A stretch of DNA of 64,000 nucleotides from an uncultured Prevotella sp. (GCA_900550365.1 URRR01000011.1:1-64000), one strand, 5' to 3'. Counted from the stretch's first letter, positions 44,834 to 53,882 are shown. Notes: generated by a model not told the origin, from the sequence alone. Made by a program: numbers and translations.

Positions 44834-44965
44834 TCTTCACTGACAATAAACGATTTGTCATACACCTAAACTGCGGATGAACCCAAAAAGTTACATAAGA
44901 ATGATTTTCCGGATTGCAAATCCTTATACTAAGCTCACATGGGCTGCAAATCCGTGTGAACGGGG

Positions 44966-45070
44966 AATCTTTGTAAATCAGCACTATAAAGTTACAACAA
45001 TTTTCGCTGACCACCAAATTTACAAAAACTTATAATTCGTCGGACTCACGTTATATATAAATAATGTGTA
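44966..45070 (+). repeat. Dispersed ~100-bp repeat, copy B
   Basis: Counterpart of 21,118-21,222, same orientation. Here it lies about 150 bases upstream of tRNA-Lys. Confidence 0.7.
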
Positions 45071-45218
45071 AACAGTTGAAAAAGGCGTGCAGATACTTGT
45101 TTCGTGCATGAAATGCAATTATTTTTAAGAAAATAATAAAAAACATAAGGAAAAATTTGGTGGTTAAGAATTAAATGCCTATCTTTGCACTCGCATTTGA
45201 GAAACAACAAATGTTGAC

Positions 45219-45291
45219 GCGCTTGTAGCTCAGTTGGTAGAGCATCTGACTCTTAATCAGAGGGTCCAGGGTTCGAACCCCTGCAGGCGTA
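45219..45291 (+). tRNA. tRNA-Lys (CTT)
   Basis: Acceptor GCGCTTG pairs with CAGGCGT, the D-stem is GCTC/GAGC, the anticodon loop CTCTTAA gives anticodon CTT, and the T-arm CAGGG-TTCGAAC-CCCTG is regular. CCA is not fully encoded. A TATCTTTG box lies at 45,180 and a terminator follows. Confidence 0.95.
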
Positions 45292-45294
45292 CAA

Positions 45295-45326
45295 AAAGAG
45301 ACACTTCTGGGTGTCTCTTTTTTGTT
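45295..45326 (+). terminator. Terminator after tRNA-Lys
   Basis: AAAGAGACAC and GTGTCTCTTT arms around TTCTGG, ending in a T-run. Confidence 0.85.
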
Positions 45327-45473
45327 TTTTAGTGTTTTTATTGCGTGAATCAAAAACGTTATATAATGATTGAAAATCATTGTTTCTGAGTGTCTGATTA
45401 TTTTGTTTTCTCATGTTCTTTGTGTTATCTTTGCATGAAAATAAGGGCGTCTTATTAAAGACAGAGAAACAGT

Positions 45474-46602
45474 ATGAATCCTAAAAAAACATTTGCCGCT
45501 GCTTGCGGCTGTATGCCTGGCCGTACAGGCTTCGGCGCAGAATCCGATAGTGCAGACATCATACACGGCTGATCCGGCGCCGATGGTCTGGAATGGCAGG
45601 GTATATCTTTATACAAGTCATGACGAGGATGCGTCAACGTGGTTCACGATGAACGACTGGAAATTGTATTCAACTGAGGACATGGTTAACTGGACAGACC
45701 ACGGTTCGGTATTGTCATATAAGACATTTGCCTGGGCAAAAGGTGACGCCTGGGCAATGCAGTGCGTTGAACGTGACGGTAAGTTCTATGCTTATGTACC
45801 CGTGACAACGAAACAAGGCGGAGGAGCTATCGGAGTAGCCGTAGCAGACAGTCCTTATGGCCCGTTTTATGATCCGCTTGGCAGACCGTTGGTTTCAAGC
45901 GGCAAAGGAGACATTGACCCTTCCGTAATGATTGATGATGACGGACAGGCTTATCTGTATTGGGGTAATCCGTTTTGTTATTATGTAAAGCTGAACAGAG
46001 ACATGATATCTTATTCAGGCGAAATAGTGAAGGTGCCTATGACTGAAGAGGCTTTCGGCCGACGTGAGGGTAACGAGGCATTGCCCGGTGGTTCTGGTTT
46101 TACGCGGTCAGTGTGCGTGGAGAAAGTTGAGTTTAATTCTGATGGCACCATAAAGCCTATGAAAATGACTGAAGGAATAAGTAAAGGACTTACTACGCTT
46201 AATCCTTACCGCAAGACAGAAGCTGAGACCATGGCTTTCTCAGAAGGAATGAAGTCGGGTTGGAATAAAGACGTCGGTGTTTTTGTAAGGGCGATGCGCA
46301 ACGGCGCATATACAAAAGTTAAAGGAGTTGACTTTGGCAAGGACGGCGCCTCGAAGATATCGCTGCGTATTGGTACCACTCATAACGATGGTGTGACCTT
46401 TGAGGTGCATGCTGACAGTCAGCAAGGTCTGTTGCTTGCCTCTGTTAAAGTGCCGAGAACCGGCGGTGATGACCGTTGGGCGCTGGTTACAGCTGACGTG
46501 GCAAGTGTCAAGGGAGTGCACGACCTCTATTTCGTATGTAATGGTGATAAGCCCGGCTGTGTGATGTATTTTGATTATTGGATGCTGCATGCAGGCAAGT
46601 GA
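45474..46602 (+). pseudogene. GH43 enzyme with start frameshift and internal deletion
   Basis: A secreted glycoside hydrolase family 43 with a CBM6-like C-terminal domain, probably inactive. The ATG at 45,474 is one base out of frame with the rest because of a run of seven A (45,483-45,489); six A would give a normal signal peptide, MNPKKHLPLLAAVCLAVQAS. The body has the GH43 catalytic base region (TSYTADPAPM) and the second aspartate (GDIDPSVMIDDDG). It then jumps from EEAFGRREGN straight to EALPGGSGFTRSV, where relatives have about 75 residues including the acid glutamate. A consensus promoter (45,426) and a terminator (46,632-46,680) remain. Confidence 0.72.
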
Positions 46603-46631
46603 TGCCTTGTCGGCAATCTCTTGAGCAAATA

Positions 46632-46680
46632 AAACAGACTGAGCCGTCACACAAATATTACGTGGCGGCTCAGTCTGTTT
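46632..46680. terminator. Bidirectional terminator
   Basis: A 19-base stem (AAACAGACTGAGCCGTCAC with its complement, one G-T pair) around an 11-base loop separates convergent GH43 and cmk. A-rich and T-rich tails serve both strands. Confidence 0.88.
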
Positions 46681-46695
46681 TATTTGTTTTATCCT

Positions 46696-47391
46696 TCAGC
46701 GGGATATCGCTTCACGGTATTTTTCCATAAGCCATTCCTTTTGTTGGGCTATTGTCATGTTGCCGTTGTCCAGCAGAATGGCGTCATCGGCTTTGCGCAG
46801 TGGTGACACCTCGCGGTGAGAGTCTATGTAGTCACGCTCTTGTACATTTTTCAGAATATCATTATAGTCTGCTTTCATGCCTTTCGCTTTCAGCTCATCG
46901 TAACGCCTTTGTGCACGGATTTCTGCTGAAGCCGTAACAAATATCTTCAGCTCGGCATCAGGAAAGACGGTTGTTCCTATATCACGTCCGTCCATTACAA
47001 CGCCGCCGTTACGTCCCATCTCACGTTGCCGGGCAACGAGAGCCTCACGCACGAATGGCAGAGCAGCCACAGGACTTACGTGTTCTGATACTTCCATGGA
47101 GCGTATTTCACGTTCAACAGGTTCTCCGTCAAGATAAGTACAAGGCAGCCCTGTTTCCGGGTCAGGCTTGAAAGATATTTCAGCCTTACCGTTCATGCCG
47201 GCAGCCAGACCGTCAGCGTCAATACTGCCGTCAGCCATGAAAAGTCCGTTACGTAGTGCGAACAAGGTTACCGCACGGTACATTGCGCCCGTGTCTACAT
47301 AGGTGTATCCTATCTCACGGGCAAGGTCTTTTGCCATTGTGCTTTTTCCGCAAGACGAAAAACCATCTATCGCGATTTTGATCTTCCTCAT
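46696..47391 (-). CDS. cmk: Cytidylate kinase
   Basis: This 231-residue kinase phosphorylates CMP and dCMP. The P-loop is GFSSCGKST (residues 10-18), followed by YVDTGAMYRA near 31, VVMDGRDIGTTVFPDA near 132, and the REVSPLRKADDAILLDNGNM region near 194. Length fits the bacterial family (about 225-230). It follows porQ on the minus strand with a 46-base gap, a pairing seen in other Bacteroidetes. Confidence 0.95.
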   Translation of the reverse strand: MRKIKIAIDGFSSCGKSTMAKDLAREIGYTYVDTGAMYRAVTLFALRNGLFMADGSIDADGLAAGMNGKAEISFKPDPETGLPCTYLDGEPVEREIRSMEVSEHVSPVAALPFVREALVARQREMGRNGGVVMDGRDIGTTVFPDAELKIFVTASAEIRAQRRYDELKAKGMKADYNDILKNVQERDYIDSHREVSPLRKADDAILLDNGNMTIAQQKEWLMEKYREAISR

Positions 47392-47437
47392 TATATTTTG
47401 TCCTTTAGTATTCCTTATTGTACCTGGTGTTGTGAGA

Positions 47438-48385
47438 TTACAGGCTGTATGTTACATTTACCAGCAGAGAACTTGACGATACATGATATCTGCCGTAGGC
47501 CAACTGCAGCTTGAACCGTTCCAGCTGAAGGCCTGCTCCGCATGAGAAACCGGCCCAGTGGCTGCTCTCCTCGTCGTCACTGCTTTGTATCTTCATCTCG
47601 TCTGTCCGTCTGAAGTTATATCCGGCGGCGATATATATCTGCTGTGAGAGAATGATGTCAATGCCCGCGACAACGTGGTTGATGAAGCTGTAGTCCCAGT
47701 GGTTAAGGTCTACGAGCGTTGCCGACACACGGAAAGGTAACGCCGCGAAGCGTTTGCTGGCGCCGAGCTGTATGTCAAGAGGCATTTTCTCATATTCATC
47801 ATCGTAAGCCTTGAGCTGTCCTCCAAGGTTCTTTGCCACAAGAGAAACCGACCATTCACGGTCAGGGTCATAATAATTAAGTCCGAGGTCAATGCCTACG
47901 GCCCACGACGAGTAATCGCCAATGTAAGAATTGATAATCTTTGCTGTTATTCCGCCTGCAAACCGCTCGCCAAGAATATAGCTGAACACGCCGCTTACGG
48001 CAATGTCTTTGGCTGAGAATTCGCCTGTCTGCACGTTGTTCTCATCCATTTGTTTCATGGAGCCGTAGTCCATGTATTGTGCCATGACTGCTGCTGAGGC
48101 TCTTTTGCCGATGGTCCGGTTAAACGAGGCACTGGCCGTTTTCGCGCCGGCCATGTATGTCATGAAGTTCAGGTTTATGCTCTTGTCGCTCACGGAAGAC
48201 AGCAATGCCGGATTGCTGAACATCAGTGAAGGGTCGTCTTCTATTATTGTGACGTTGTCTCCGCCGAGAGCCGCGGCATGGGCGCTTATCGGCAGACGCA
48301 GGAAATTATATGCCGTCTGGCTTTCCTGGGCTCCGGCGACGGCGGCAAAAAGCGCCAGTATCAGCGAAAAAACGGTTTTTTTCAT
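47438..48385 (-). CDS. porQ: Type IX secretion system protein PorQ
   Basis: This 315-residue outer-membrane protein has a signal peptide (about 1-19, AGAQ) and the PorQ/PorV-like start YNFLRLPISAHAAALGGDNV followed by DPSLMFSNPALLS. Beta-barrel strands run to the C-terminus. PorQ takes part in the Por secretion pathway. It is the first gene of the porQ-cmk pair; a minus-strand -7 box TACCTTTG lies at 48,407-48,414, divergent from the tonB promoter. Confidence 0.87.
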   Translation of the reverse strand: MKKTVFSLILALFAAVAGAQESQTAYNFLRLPISAHAAALGGDNVTIIEDDPSLMFSNPALLSSVSDKSINLNFMTYMAGAKTASASFNRTIGKRASAAVMAQYMDYGSMKQMDENNVQTGEFSAKDIAVSGVFSYILGERFAGGITAKIINSYIGDYSSWAVGIDLGLNYYDPDREWSVSLVAKNLGGQLKAYDDEYEKMPLDIQLGASKRFAALPFRVSATLVDLNHWDYSFINHVVAGIDIILSQQIYIAAGYNFRRTDEMKIQSSDDEESSHWAGFSCGAGLQLERFKLQLAYGRYHVSSSSLLVNVTYSL

Positions 48386-48406
48386 TTAAATCTGTTATTT
48401 TTCGGG

Positions 48407-48444
48407 CAAAGGTACATCTTTTTCAAATATCTGAGTTACTTTTG
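48407..48444. promoter_or_regulatory. Divergent promoters of porQ and tonB
   Basis: The minus-strand box TACCTTTG (48,407-48,414) and plus-strand box TACTTTTG (48,437-48,444) match the Bacteroidetes -7 consensus and are about 22 bases apart. Confidence 0.5.
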
Positions 48445-48548
48445 CATTATTATTAATCGGGTGGCACGCACGCCGGTTCTTGATTATAACGTAAAAAATG
48501 ACGGATTAGTATATGCGTGTTCCGAGGTATTGATTCTCTTTGTCACGA

Positions 48549-49268
48549 GTGGACGTAAAAAAATCATATAAAGCCGATTTGGACAACCAGCGGGCGTTCA
48601 ATTTCCTGTTGGGGCTTGTTGTTGTGCTCTCTCTCTTCATTGTGGCGCTTGAGTTTACCACTACCGGAGAGCCGCCCCAGACGGATGACGACATACTTGA
48701 CGACATCTCGCAAGACATTGAGATGGTGCCCGTTGTCAGCCGCGATGCCGTGGCCGCGCTGCCTGCCGGCGGCAAGAAAGCAGGCGTGACGGGTAAAATC
48801 AGCGTGGTTGATAGGCCGGCAGCCGGTGCGGCCTATGCTGTAACGTCACCGGTGACTGATGTGGCCGGCAGTCTTGCCGGCATGGGGCTGGGCGGTGTTA
48901 CCGACATCAGCAATGCCGCCATACCGGCCTCAGTGGCAGAGGCTAATGATAACCCGCTTAATTTCCAGGTGGTGGAGCGCCTGCCGGAGTATCCGGGAGG
49001 CATGTCTGCATTCGTCCAATGGCTGACTAAGAACCTTAACTATCCTGTAACAGCACAGCGGAGTAAGATACAAGGCACCGTGCTCGTAGCGTTTATCGTC
49101 AACAAGGACGGCAGCATAACCGACCTGAAAGTCGTAAAGTCTGTAAGCCCTGAGCTTGACCGCGAGGCTCTGCGCGTATTACGCCTTATGCCGAAGTGGA
49201 AGCCAGGCGAGGACCACGGCGAGCCATGCCGCACGTACTTCAGCATTCCGATAGTGTTTAAACTGTAA
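48549..49268 (+). CDS. TonB-family energy transducer
   Basis: This 239-residue protein has an N-terminal cytoplasmic stretch (DVKKSYKADLDNQRAFNF), one TM (about 20-38), a periplasmic linker rich in A, V, D and G, and a C-terminal TonB domain (about 150-239: YPGGMSAFVQWLTKNLNYP, GTVLVAFIVNKDGSI, FSIPIVFKL). It transfers proton-motive energy to SusC-type receptors. The GTG at 48,549 is preferred over the TTG at 48,540 because the family begins with a short acidic/basic lead before the TM. Confidence 0.88.
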   Translation: MDVKKSYKADLDNQRAFNFLLGLVVVLSLFIVALEFTTTGEPPQTDDDILDDISQDIEMVPVVSRDAVAALPAGGKKAGVTGKISVVDRPAAGAAYAVTSPVTDVAGSLAGMGLGGVTDISNAAIPASVAEANDNPLNFQVVERLPEYPGGMSAFVQWLTKNLNYPVTAQRSKIQGTVLVAFIVNKDGSITDLKVVKSVSPELDREALRVLRLMPKWKPGEDHGEPCRTYFSIPIVFKL

Positions 49269-49302
49269 TCGTTTAACCTGCATTAAGCATAAATAAATTA
49301 CT

Positions 49303-50277
49303 ATGTTGACAGCAAACGAAATCCTTGAAAAAGTAAACTCGTACATTGACTCACTGCCTTACACACGTAAGCCCCAGAGCCTTTATGAACCGGTAAAGTA
49401 TGTCCTGTCGATGGGCGGCAAGCGTATAAGACCGTCGCTCATGCTCATGGCTTATAATATGTATAAGGACGACCCTGAAACCATACTGCCGGCGGCCTGT
49501 GCCATTGAGACCTATCATAACTATACACTGCTGCATGACGACCTAATGGACAACGCTGAGATGCGCCGGGGACATGCCACAGTACATGTGAAATGGAACG
49601 CTAACACGGCAATTCTCTCAGGTGACAGCATGCTTGTGCTGGCTTTCCGCCACATGATGCAGTGCCATGTACCTGAACTCAGACCGGTGCTCGACCTTTT
49701 TATAGAGACGGCTCTTGAAATAGGTGAAGGCCAGCAGTATGACATGGACTTTGAGACGCGCAATGACGTAACCGAAGCAGAGTACATAGAAATGATTCGC
49801 TTGAAGACAAGCGTTCTTCTGGCATGCTCGCTTAAGATTGGAGCTTTGCTTGCCGGAGCATCTGCTGAGGATGCGGACAATCTTTATAAGTTCGGCGAGC
49901 AGGTAGGTCTTGCTTTCCAGCTGCAGGACGATTATCTTGACGTCTACGGTGACCCGGCGGTGTTCGGCAAGGCCATAGGCGGCGATATTCTTTGCAACAA
50001 GAAGACATACATGCTCATCAATGCCTTCAACCGTGCCGGAAAGGTGCAGCGCAATGAACTCGAACGCTGGATGACGGCCGACAGTTTTGACCCCGAAGAG
50101 AAAATAGCATCAGTTACAGCTATATACGATGAGCTGGGTATTGACCGCCTTGCTGCCGATAAGATAAAGTATTATTTTGACCAGAGCCGCAAGTATCTTG
50201 CTGCCGTCAACGTAGCCGAAGAGCGTAAGAAAGTGCTCAAAGCATACACAGACGGAATGATGGAAAGGAAAAACTGA
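49303..50277 (+). CDS. Polyprenyl diphosphate synthase
   Basis: This 324-residue trans-prenyltransferase has both aspartate-rich motifs, DDLMD (in LLHDDLMDNAEMRRG, near 88) and DDYLD (in LQDDYLDVYGD, near 207), plus GGKRIRPSLM near 46. It lengthens isoprenoid diphosphates; the chain length cannot be judged securely. It starts 34 bases after tonB. Confidence 0.92.
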   Translation: MLTANEILEKVNSYIDSLPYTRKPQSLYEPVKYVLSMGGKRIRPSLMLMAYNMYKDDPETILPAACAIETYHNYTLLHDDLMDNAEMRRGHATVHVKWNANTAILSGDSMLVLAFRHMMQCHVPELRPVLDLFIETALEIGEGQQYDMDFETRNDVTEAEYIEMIRLKTSVLLACSLKIGALLAGASAEDADNLYKFGEQVGLAFQLQDDYLDVYGDPAVFGKAIGGDILCNKKTYMLINAFNRAGKVQRNELERWMTADSFDPEEKIASVTAIYDELGIDRLAADKIKYYFDQSRKYLAAVNVAEERKKVLKAYTDGMMERKN

Positions 50278-50342
50278 CATCATTTAATTTGCAATCTCAT
50301 ATCTGTTTCTTAATTCGTAATTCTTCACTCTTAACTCTTTAG

Positions 50343-51068
50343 ATGCCTTACAGGAGACTTCCGAAAACTGATGCGGCACGTCTGCGTGCCTTAAAAGCTG
50401 TGCTTGACAGCAGCGATCTGTACACTGTGCGTAACCGTTTCATTGACTGGGACGTAGTTAACCGTGCCCAGTCGGCTTACGACAGGCTTCTGACGGCTAC
50501 CGAGCAGTATCGGCTTACCTATTCAGCACGTCTCAGAGGTACGGGTAAGACTGACAGGCTGCAGCGCAATGCGGTAATGTTTGTCAGCCATTTCCTGCAA
50601 GTCTTGATGATGTCGGTAGAGCGTGGAGAGATGAAGAGGTCGGTGCTTAAGCTGTACGGGCTAGAAGAGAGTGCCACGACTTTACCCAATCTTAAGAGTG
50701 TAAGCAATCTTCTCAAGTGGGGTGAGGCGGCCATCGAGGGTGAGAAGGCACGTGTCAGGCAGGGCGGCAGACCGATATATAATCCTACGATAGGCATGGT
50801 AGGTACGCATCTTGACATTTTCAAGGGCAGTTATGAACAGCAACGGCGATTGCAGGAGCGTACAGACCGTGCCCTTGATGCCCTGAGAAAGGTGCGCCCT
50901 GAAGTTGACGCAGTGCTGCTTGACTTGTGGAATCAGATTGAGAATCATTACAAGGACGAACCTCCGGCACAGCGTTTGGAGGATTGCCGCAGGCTCGGCG
51001 TGATATATTATTACCGGAAGAATGAGGACAGGGAGGTAAGTGGTAAGGAGAAAAGTAGTAAGGAGTAG
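50343..51068 (+). CDS. Conserved hypothetical protein
   Basis: This 241-residue soluble, helical and basic protein (RLPKTDAARLRALKAVL, RLRGTGKTDRLQRNAVMFVS) has no recognised domain. Its last 12 or so codons (EVSGKEKSSKE) lie in a purine-rich repeat that continues past the stop to 51,116, so the C-terminus may vary between strains. It lies between a prenyl synthase and TatD. Confidence 0.7.
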   Translation: MPYRRLPKTDAARLRALKAVLDSSDLYTVRNRFIDWDVVNRAQSAYDRLLTATEQYRLTYSARLRGTGKTDRLQRNAVMFVSHFLQVLMMSVERGEMKRSVLKLYGLEESATTLPNLKSVSNLLKWGEAAIEGEKARVRQGGRPIYNPTIGMVGTHLDIFKGSYEQQRRLQERTDRALDALRKVRPEVDAVLLDLWNQIENHYKDEPPAQRLEDCRRLGVIYYYRKNEDREVSGKEKSSKE

Positions 51069-51116
51069 AGGAGAAAAGGAGTAAGTAGTAAGGAGTAGGG
51101 GAGTAAGTAGTAAGAC
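51035..51116 (+). repeat. Purine-rich tandem repeat
   Basis: Imperfect repeats of AGTAGTAAGGAGTAGRGGAG make up about 80 bases, overlapping the 3' end of the gene before it. Confidence 0.7.
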
Positions 51117-51148
51117 GTAATTTGAAAAGAAACGGATTATAACTGATT

Positions 51149-51952
51149 ATGAATATACAGTTTATCGACACACATACGCATCTTGACGGTAACGAGTTTG
51201 ACGCTGACCGTGACGAAGTGGTCATGCGTGCCAAAGCCGCAGGCGTCAGCAAGGTGTTCATTCCAGCGATAGATTTGCCGTCGGTAGACAGCGTTTTGGC
51301 TGTCTGCTCACGTTATCCGGGCTTTGCTTACCCCATGATTGGCCTGCATCCGGAGGAGGTCAGGGCTGACTGGCGTGATGTTCTGGCGCAGATGAAGTTG
51401 CGGCTTGACGCGCCTGGCAGTCCGTTTATCGCTATCGGTGAGGTCGGACTGGATTATTACTGGAGCCGTGAGTTTGAGAAGGAACAGCTCGAAGTGTTCG
51501 ATGAACAGATACGTTGGGCTGTGGAGCACCGCCTGCCGCTGATGATTCATTGCCGTAAAGGGCAGAATGAGATGGTGCGTCTGCTGCGTTCATATGGTAA
51601 AGACCTGCCTGGCGGCGTGTTCCATTGCTTTACCGGCAACGATAAAGAGGCCTCAGAGTTGCTTTCGTTTGATAATTTTGTGCTCGGCATCGGCGGTGTG
51701 CTGACGTTCAAGAAGTCACATCTGCCTGAAGTACTCGCTTCAACAGTGCCTTTAAGCCGTGTTGTCCTTGAGACTGATTCGCCTTACATGGCTCCCGTGC
51801 CAATGCGTGGCAAGCGCAACGAGAGTGCTTACACGCTGTACGTTCTTAAGCGTATGGCAGAGTGTTACGGCGTAAGTGAGGACGAGGTCGCACGTGCCAC
51901 AAATGCCAATGTAGAGCGGGTTTTCGGCCGGTTGCAGGCAGCCGGAGAATAA
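51149..51952 (+). CDS. TatD-family metal-dependent DNase
   Basis: This 267-residue hydrolase has the metal-binding THTHLDG (about 8-14), IGLHPEE near 67, GEVGLDYYW near 96, IHCRKG near 134, and VLETDSPYMAP near 208. TatD enzymes are metal-dependent 3'-5' exonucleases linked to DNA repair. Length is normal for the family. Confidence 0.93.
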   Translation: MNIQFIDTHTHLDGNEFDADRDEVVMRAKAAGVSKVFIPAIDLPSVDSVLAVCSRYPGFAYPMIGLHPEEVRADWRDVLAQMKLRLDAPGSPFIAIGEVGLDYYWSREFEKEQLEVFDEQIRWAVEHRLPLMIHCRKGQNEMVRLLRSYGKDLPGGVFHCFTGNDKEASELLSFDNFVLGIGGVLTFKKSHLPEVLASTVPLSRVVLETDSPYMAPVPMRGKRNESAYTLYVLKRMAECYGVSEDEVARATNANVERVFGRLQAAGE

Positions 51953-51969
51953 GCCTTACGCATGCCGTA

Positions 51970-52062
51970 TTTCAAAAGGCCGTCTTTCACAATGCGAAAG
52001 ACGGCCTTTTGCTTTATGATTAACGGTCTTTTGTCTTGCAATATGCGGCCTTTTGCAAAACG
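51970..52062. repeat. AAAAGGC palindromic repeat, copy 5
   Basis: Units TTCAAAAGGCCGTCTTTCAC, GCGAAAGACGGCCTTTTGC and TGCGGCCTTTTGCAAAACGC. The first two form a long hairpin just after the tatD gene and may act as its terminator. Confidence 0.65.
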
Positions 52063-52262
52063 CATGATGATGCCCCATTCTGAACCGGATGACAGGACGT
52101 CGTTCAGCCGGTGAATATACAGGTTGAAGTAAGGCTGGGATTGCAAGTGTGAAAATACGAAAAAAAGGAGCCGTAATGCAAAAAAGATGTGATTTTATGC
52201 TTGTAATAAGCGGAAAAACAATAATTTTGCAAGCCGTAAGCTGCATTTTGCGGACATGTATT

Positions 52263-52350
52263 GGAAAGATGCTCGAGTGGCTTAAGAGGCACGCCTGGAA
52301 AGCGTGTAGCCGGCAAAACTGGCACGGGGGTTCGAATCCCCCTCTTTCCG
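52263..52350 (+). tRNA. tRNA-Ser (GGA)
   Basis: Acceptor GGAAAGA pairs with TCTTTCC, the anticodon loop CTGGAAA gives GGA, and there is a long variable arm (TAGCCGGCAAAACTGGCAC region) and a regular T-arm GGGGG-TTCGAAT-CCCCC. A TAATTTTG box lies at 52,222. No hairpin terminator separates it from exbB, which starts 28 bases later. Confidence 0.95.
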
Positions 52351-52377
52351 CGAACGTTTTTTTAATCCCTTAAGGAT

Positions 52378-53277
52378 ATGAACAAACTGATTGCAAAGAT
52401 TGCAATAATCACGCTCCTTGCTTTTATTCAAAGCTCTTTAGTGTCGGCCCAGACTGGTAATGACGGTTTGCAGGCCGGTAAGAAGGCGCAGTCGGCTGCC
52501 GCCGCAGGTATTGCTGACAGCGTAAAAGGTGAAGATGAGGCGCTTGGAATGGCCGATTCTCTTGATGATGCCGCCGTGGCAGACTCGTCCGATGCTGGGT
52601 TTGAGGCTGTTGCCGACTCAACACTGGCTCCCGTGGAGAGTGTCGGATTCCATAAGATGCTCAAGACTAAATACATCGAGGGCAGTGCCGGCTTTATGTC
52701 GTTTGTGGCTTTAGCCCTTGTGCTCGGTTTGGCGTTCTGTATCGAGCGGATAATTTATCTTACCTTGTCTGAGATTAACGCCAAGAAGCTTATGGCCGAC
52801 ATCGAGACTCTGGTGATGCAGGGCGATGTTGACGGGGCTATGAACGTATGCCGTGAGACTCGCGGCCCGGTGGCTTCAATATGTTATCAGGGCCTGTCGC
52901 GCATTGAGGATTCAATGGATAACATTGAGCGCAGCATCACGTCTTACGGCACGGTGCAGGCCGCCAACCTTGAGAAAGGATGCTCGTGGATAACCCTGTT
53001 TATTGCCATGGCTCCCTCGTTGGGGTTCCTCGGCACGGTGATTGGTATGGTGATGGCCTTTGAACAGATACAGACGGCAGGCGACATAAGCCCCACAATC
53101 GTGGCTGCAGGTATGAAGGTGGCCCTGATTACCACTATTTTCGGACTTATCGCAGCCCTCATTCTTCAGGTGTTCTATAATTATATCCTGTCGAAAATCG
53201 AGCATATTACCAGTCAGATGGAGGAGTCGGCGATAACATTGCTTGACATCATAATGAAATATAAGCTGACAAAATGA
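52378..53277 (+). CDS. exbB: ExbB/TolQ-type proton channel protein
   Basis: This 299-residue protein has a signal-peptide-like N-terminus (about 1-25), a variable periplasmic stretch of about 70 residues, then the MotA/TolQ/ExbB domain with three TMs (about 110-130, 205-230 and 242-265). Landmarks are CYQGLSRIEDSMDN and APSLGFLGTVIGMVMAFEQI. It powers TonB together with the ExbD proteins. Its stop overlaps the next gene by four bases. Confidence 0.92.
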   Translation: MNKLIAKIAIITLLAFIQSSLVSAQTGNDGLQAGKKAQSAAAAGIADSVKGEDEALGMADSLDDAAVADSSDAGFEAVADSTLAPVESVGFHKMLKTKYIEGSAGFMSFVALALVLGLAFCIERIIYLTLSEINAKKLMADIETLVMQGDVDGAMNVCRETRGPVASICYQGLSRIEDSMDNIERSITSYGTVQAANLEKGCSWITLFIAMAPSLGFLGTVIGMVMAFEQIQTAGDISPTIVAAGMKVALITTIFGLIAALILQVFYNYILSKIEHITSQMEESAITLLDIIMKYKLTK

Positions 53278-53801
53278 CCGGCAACGAATCACATAAAGGC
53301 ATGAAGCGGCTTGATGCCGAGCAGATTTCAACACGCGTGCTGTATGTGCTCGTGGCGTTGACTGTAGTCGTTTTCGGTGCGTTTTTCTTCATCGGTTACG
53401 ATGTCCCGTATGAAGACGACCCTACGTTCAATGCCCCCGTGCTTACTGACGCCGTGCTCATATTCATCTATGTGCTTGTAATCGCGGCCGTGCTGATAGC
53501 CGTTGCGGCCGTAGTTACAGGTATAAGGCGTGGCGGCAGGTCAGATGCGGTTGTCAACAATATACCGGCCTCACGCATATCCTGGGCTACAGCCGCTCTG
53601 CTTGCCTTGTGCATGATAATAACTTTCTTGCTCGGCTCGTCGTCACCGGTTATGGTCAACGGCGTTGAATATACCGACACGTTCTGGCTTAAGGCTACCG
53701 ACATGTTCATCAACACATCGTTTGTCCTGCTTTTTGTGGCAGTCTGCGGAGTGGCTTTCGGCTTGTCGGGATATAACCGTAAGCTGAAACTCAGGAATTA
53801 A
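53274..53801 (+). CDS. Four-TM membrane protein in the exb operon
   Basis: This 175-residue protein has four predicted TMs (about 22-42, 60-85, 102-122 and 143-163) and no known domain. It lies between exbB (ATGA overlap) and exbD, so it is probably a lineage-specific part of the Ton energising complex. Confidence 0.75.
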   Translation: MTGNESHKGMKRLDAEQISTRVLYVLVALTVVVFGAFFFIGYDVPYEDDPTFNAPVLTDAVLIFIYVLVIAAVLIAVAAVVTGIRRGGRSDAVVNNIPASRISWATAALLALCMIITFLLGSSSPVMVNGVEYTDTFWLKATDMFINTSFVLLFVAVCGVAFGLSGYNRKLKLRN

Positions 53802-53882
53802 TTCGTGTCCGGATGATGAAGGACGGCTCATGGCCAATGAAGATGCCCGGCTCATGCCATACGGCTGATAATAGATAAAAGT

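Larger units (their letters stand above)
44012..45218. other. Repeat-dense intergenic region
   Basis: No gene is supported in 1.2 kb. In order it holds palindromic repeat copy 4 (44,176-44,246), a foldback with 19-bp arms and two inner hairpins (44,352-44,548), a nested inverted-repeat element (44,607-44,882), copy B of the 100-bp dispersed repeat (44,966-45,070), and the tRNA-Lys promoter (TATCTTTG, 45,180). Confidence 0.7.
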
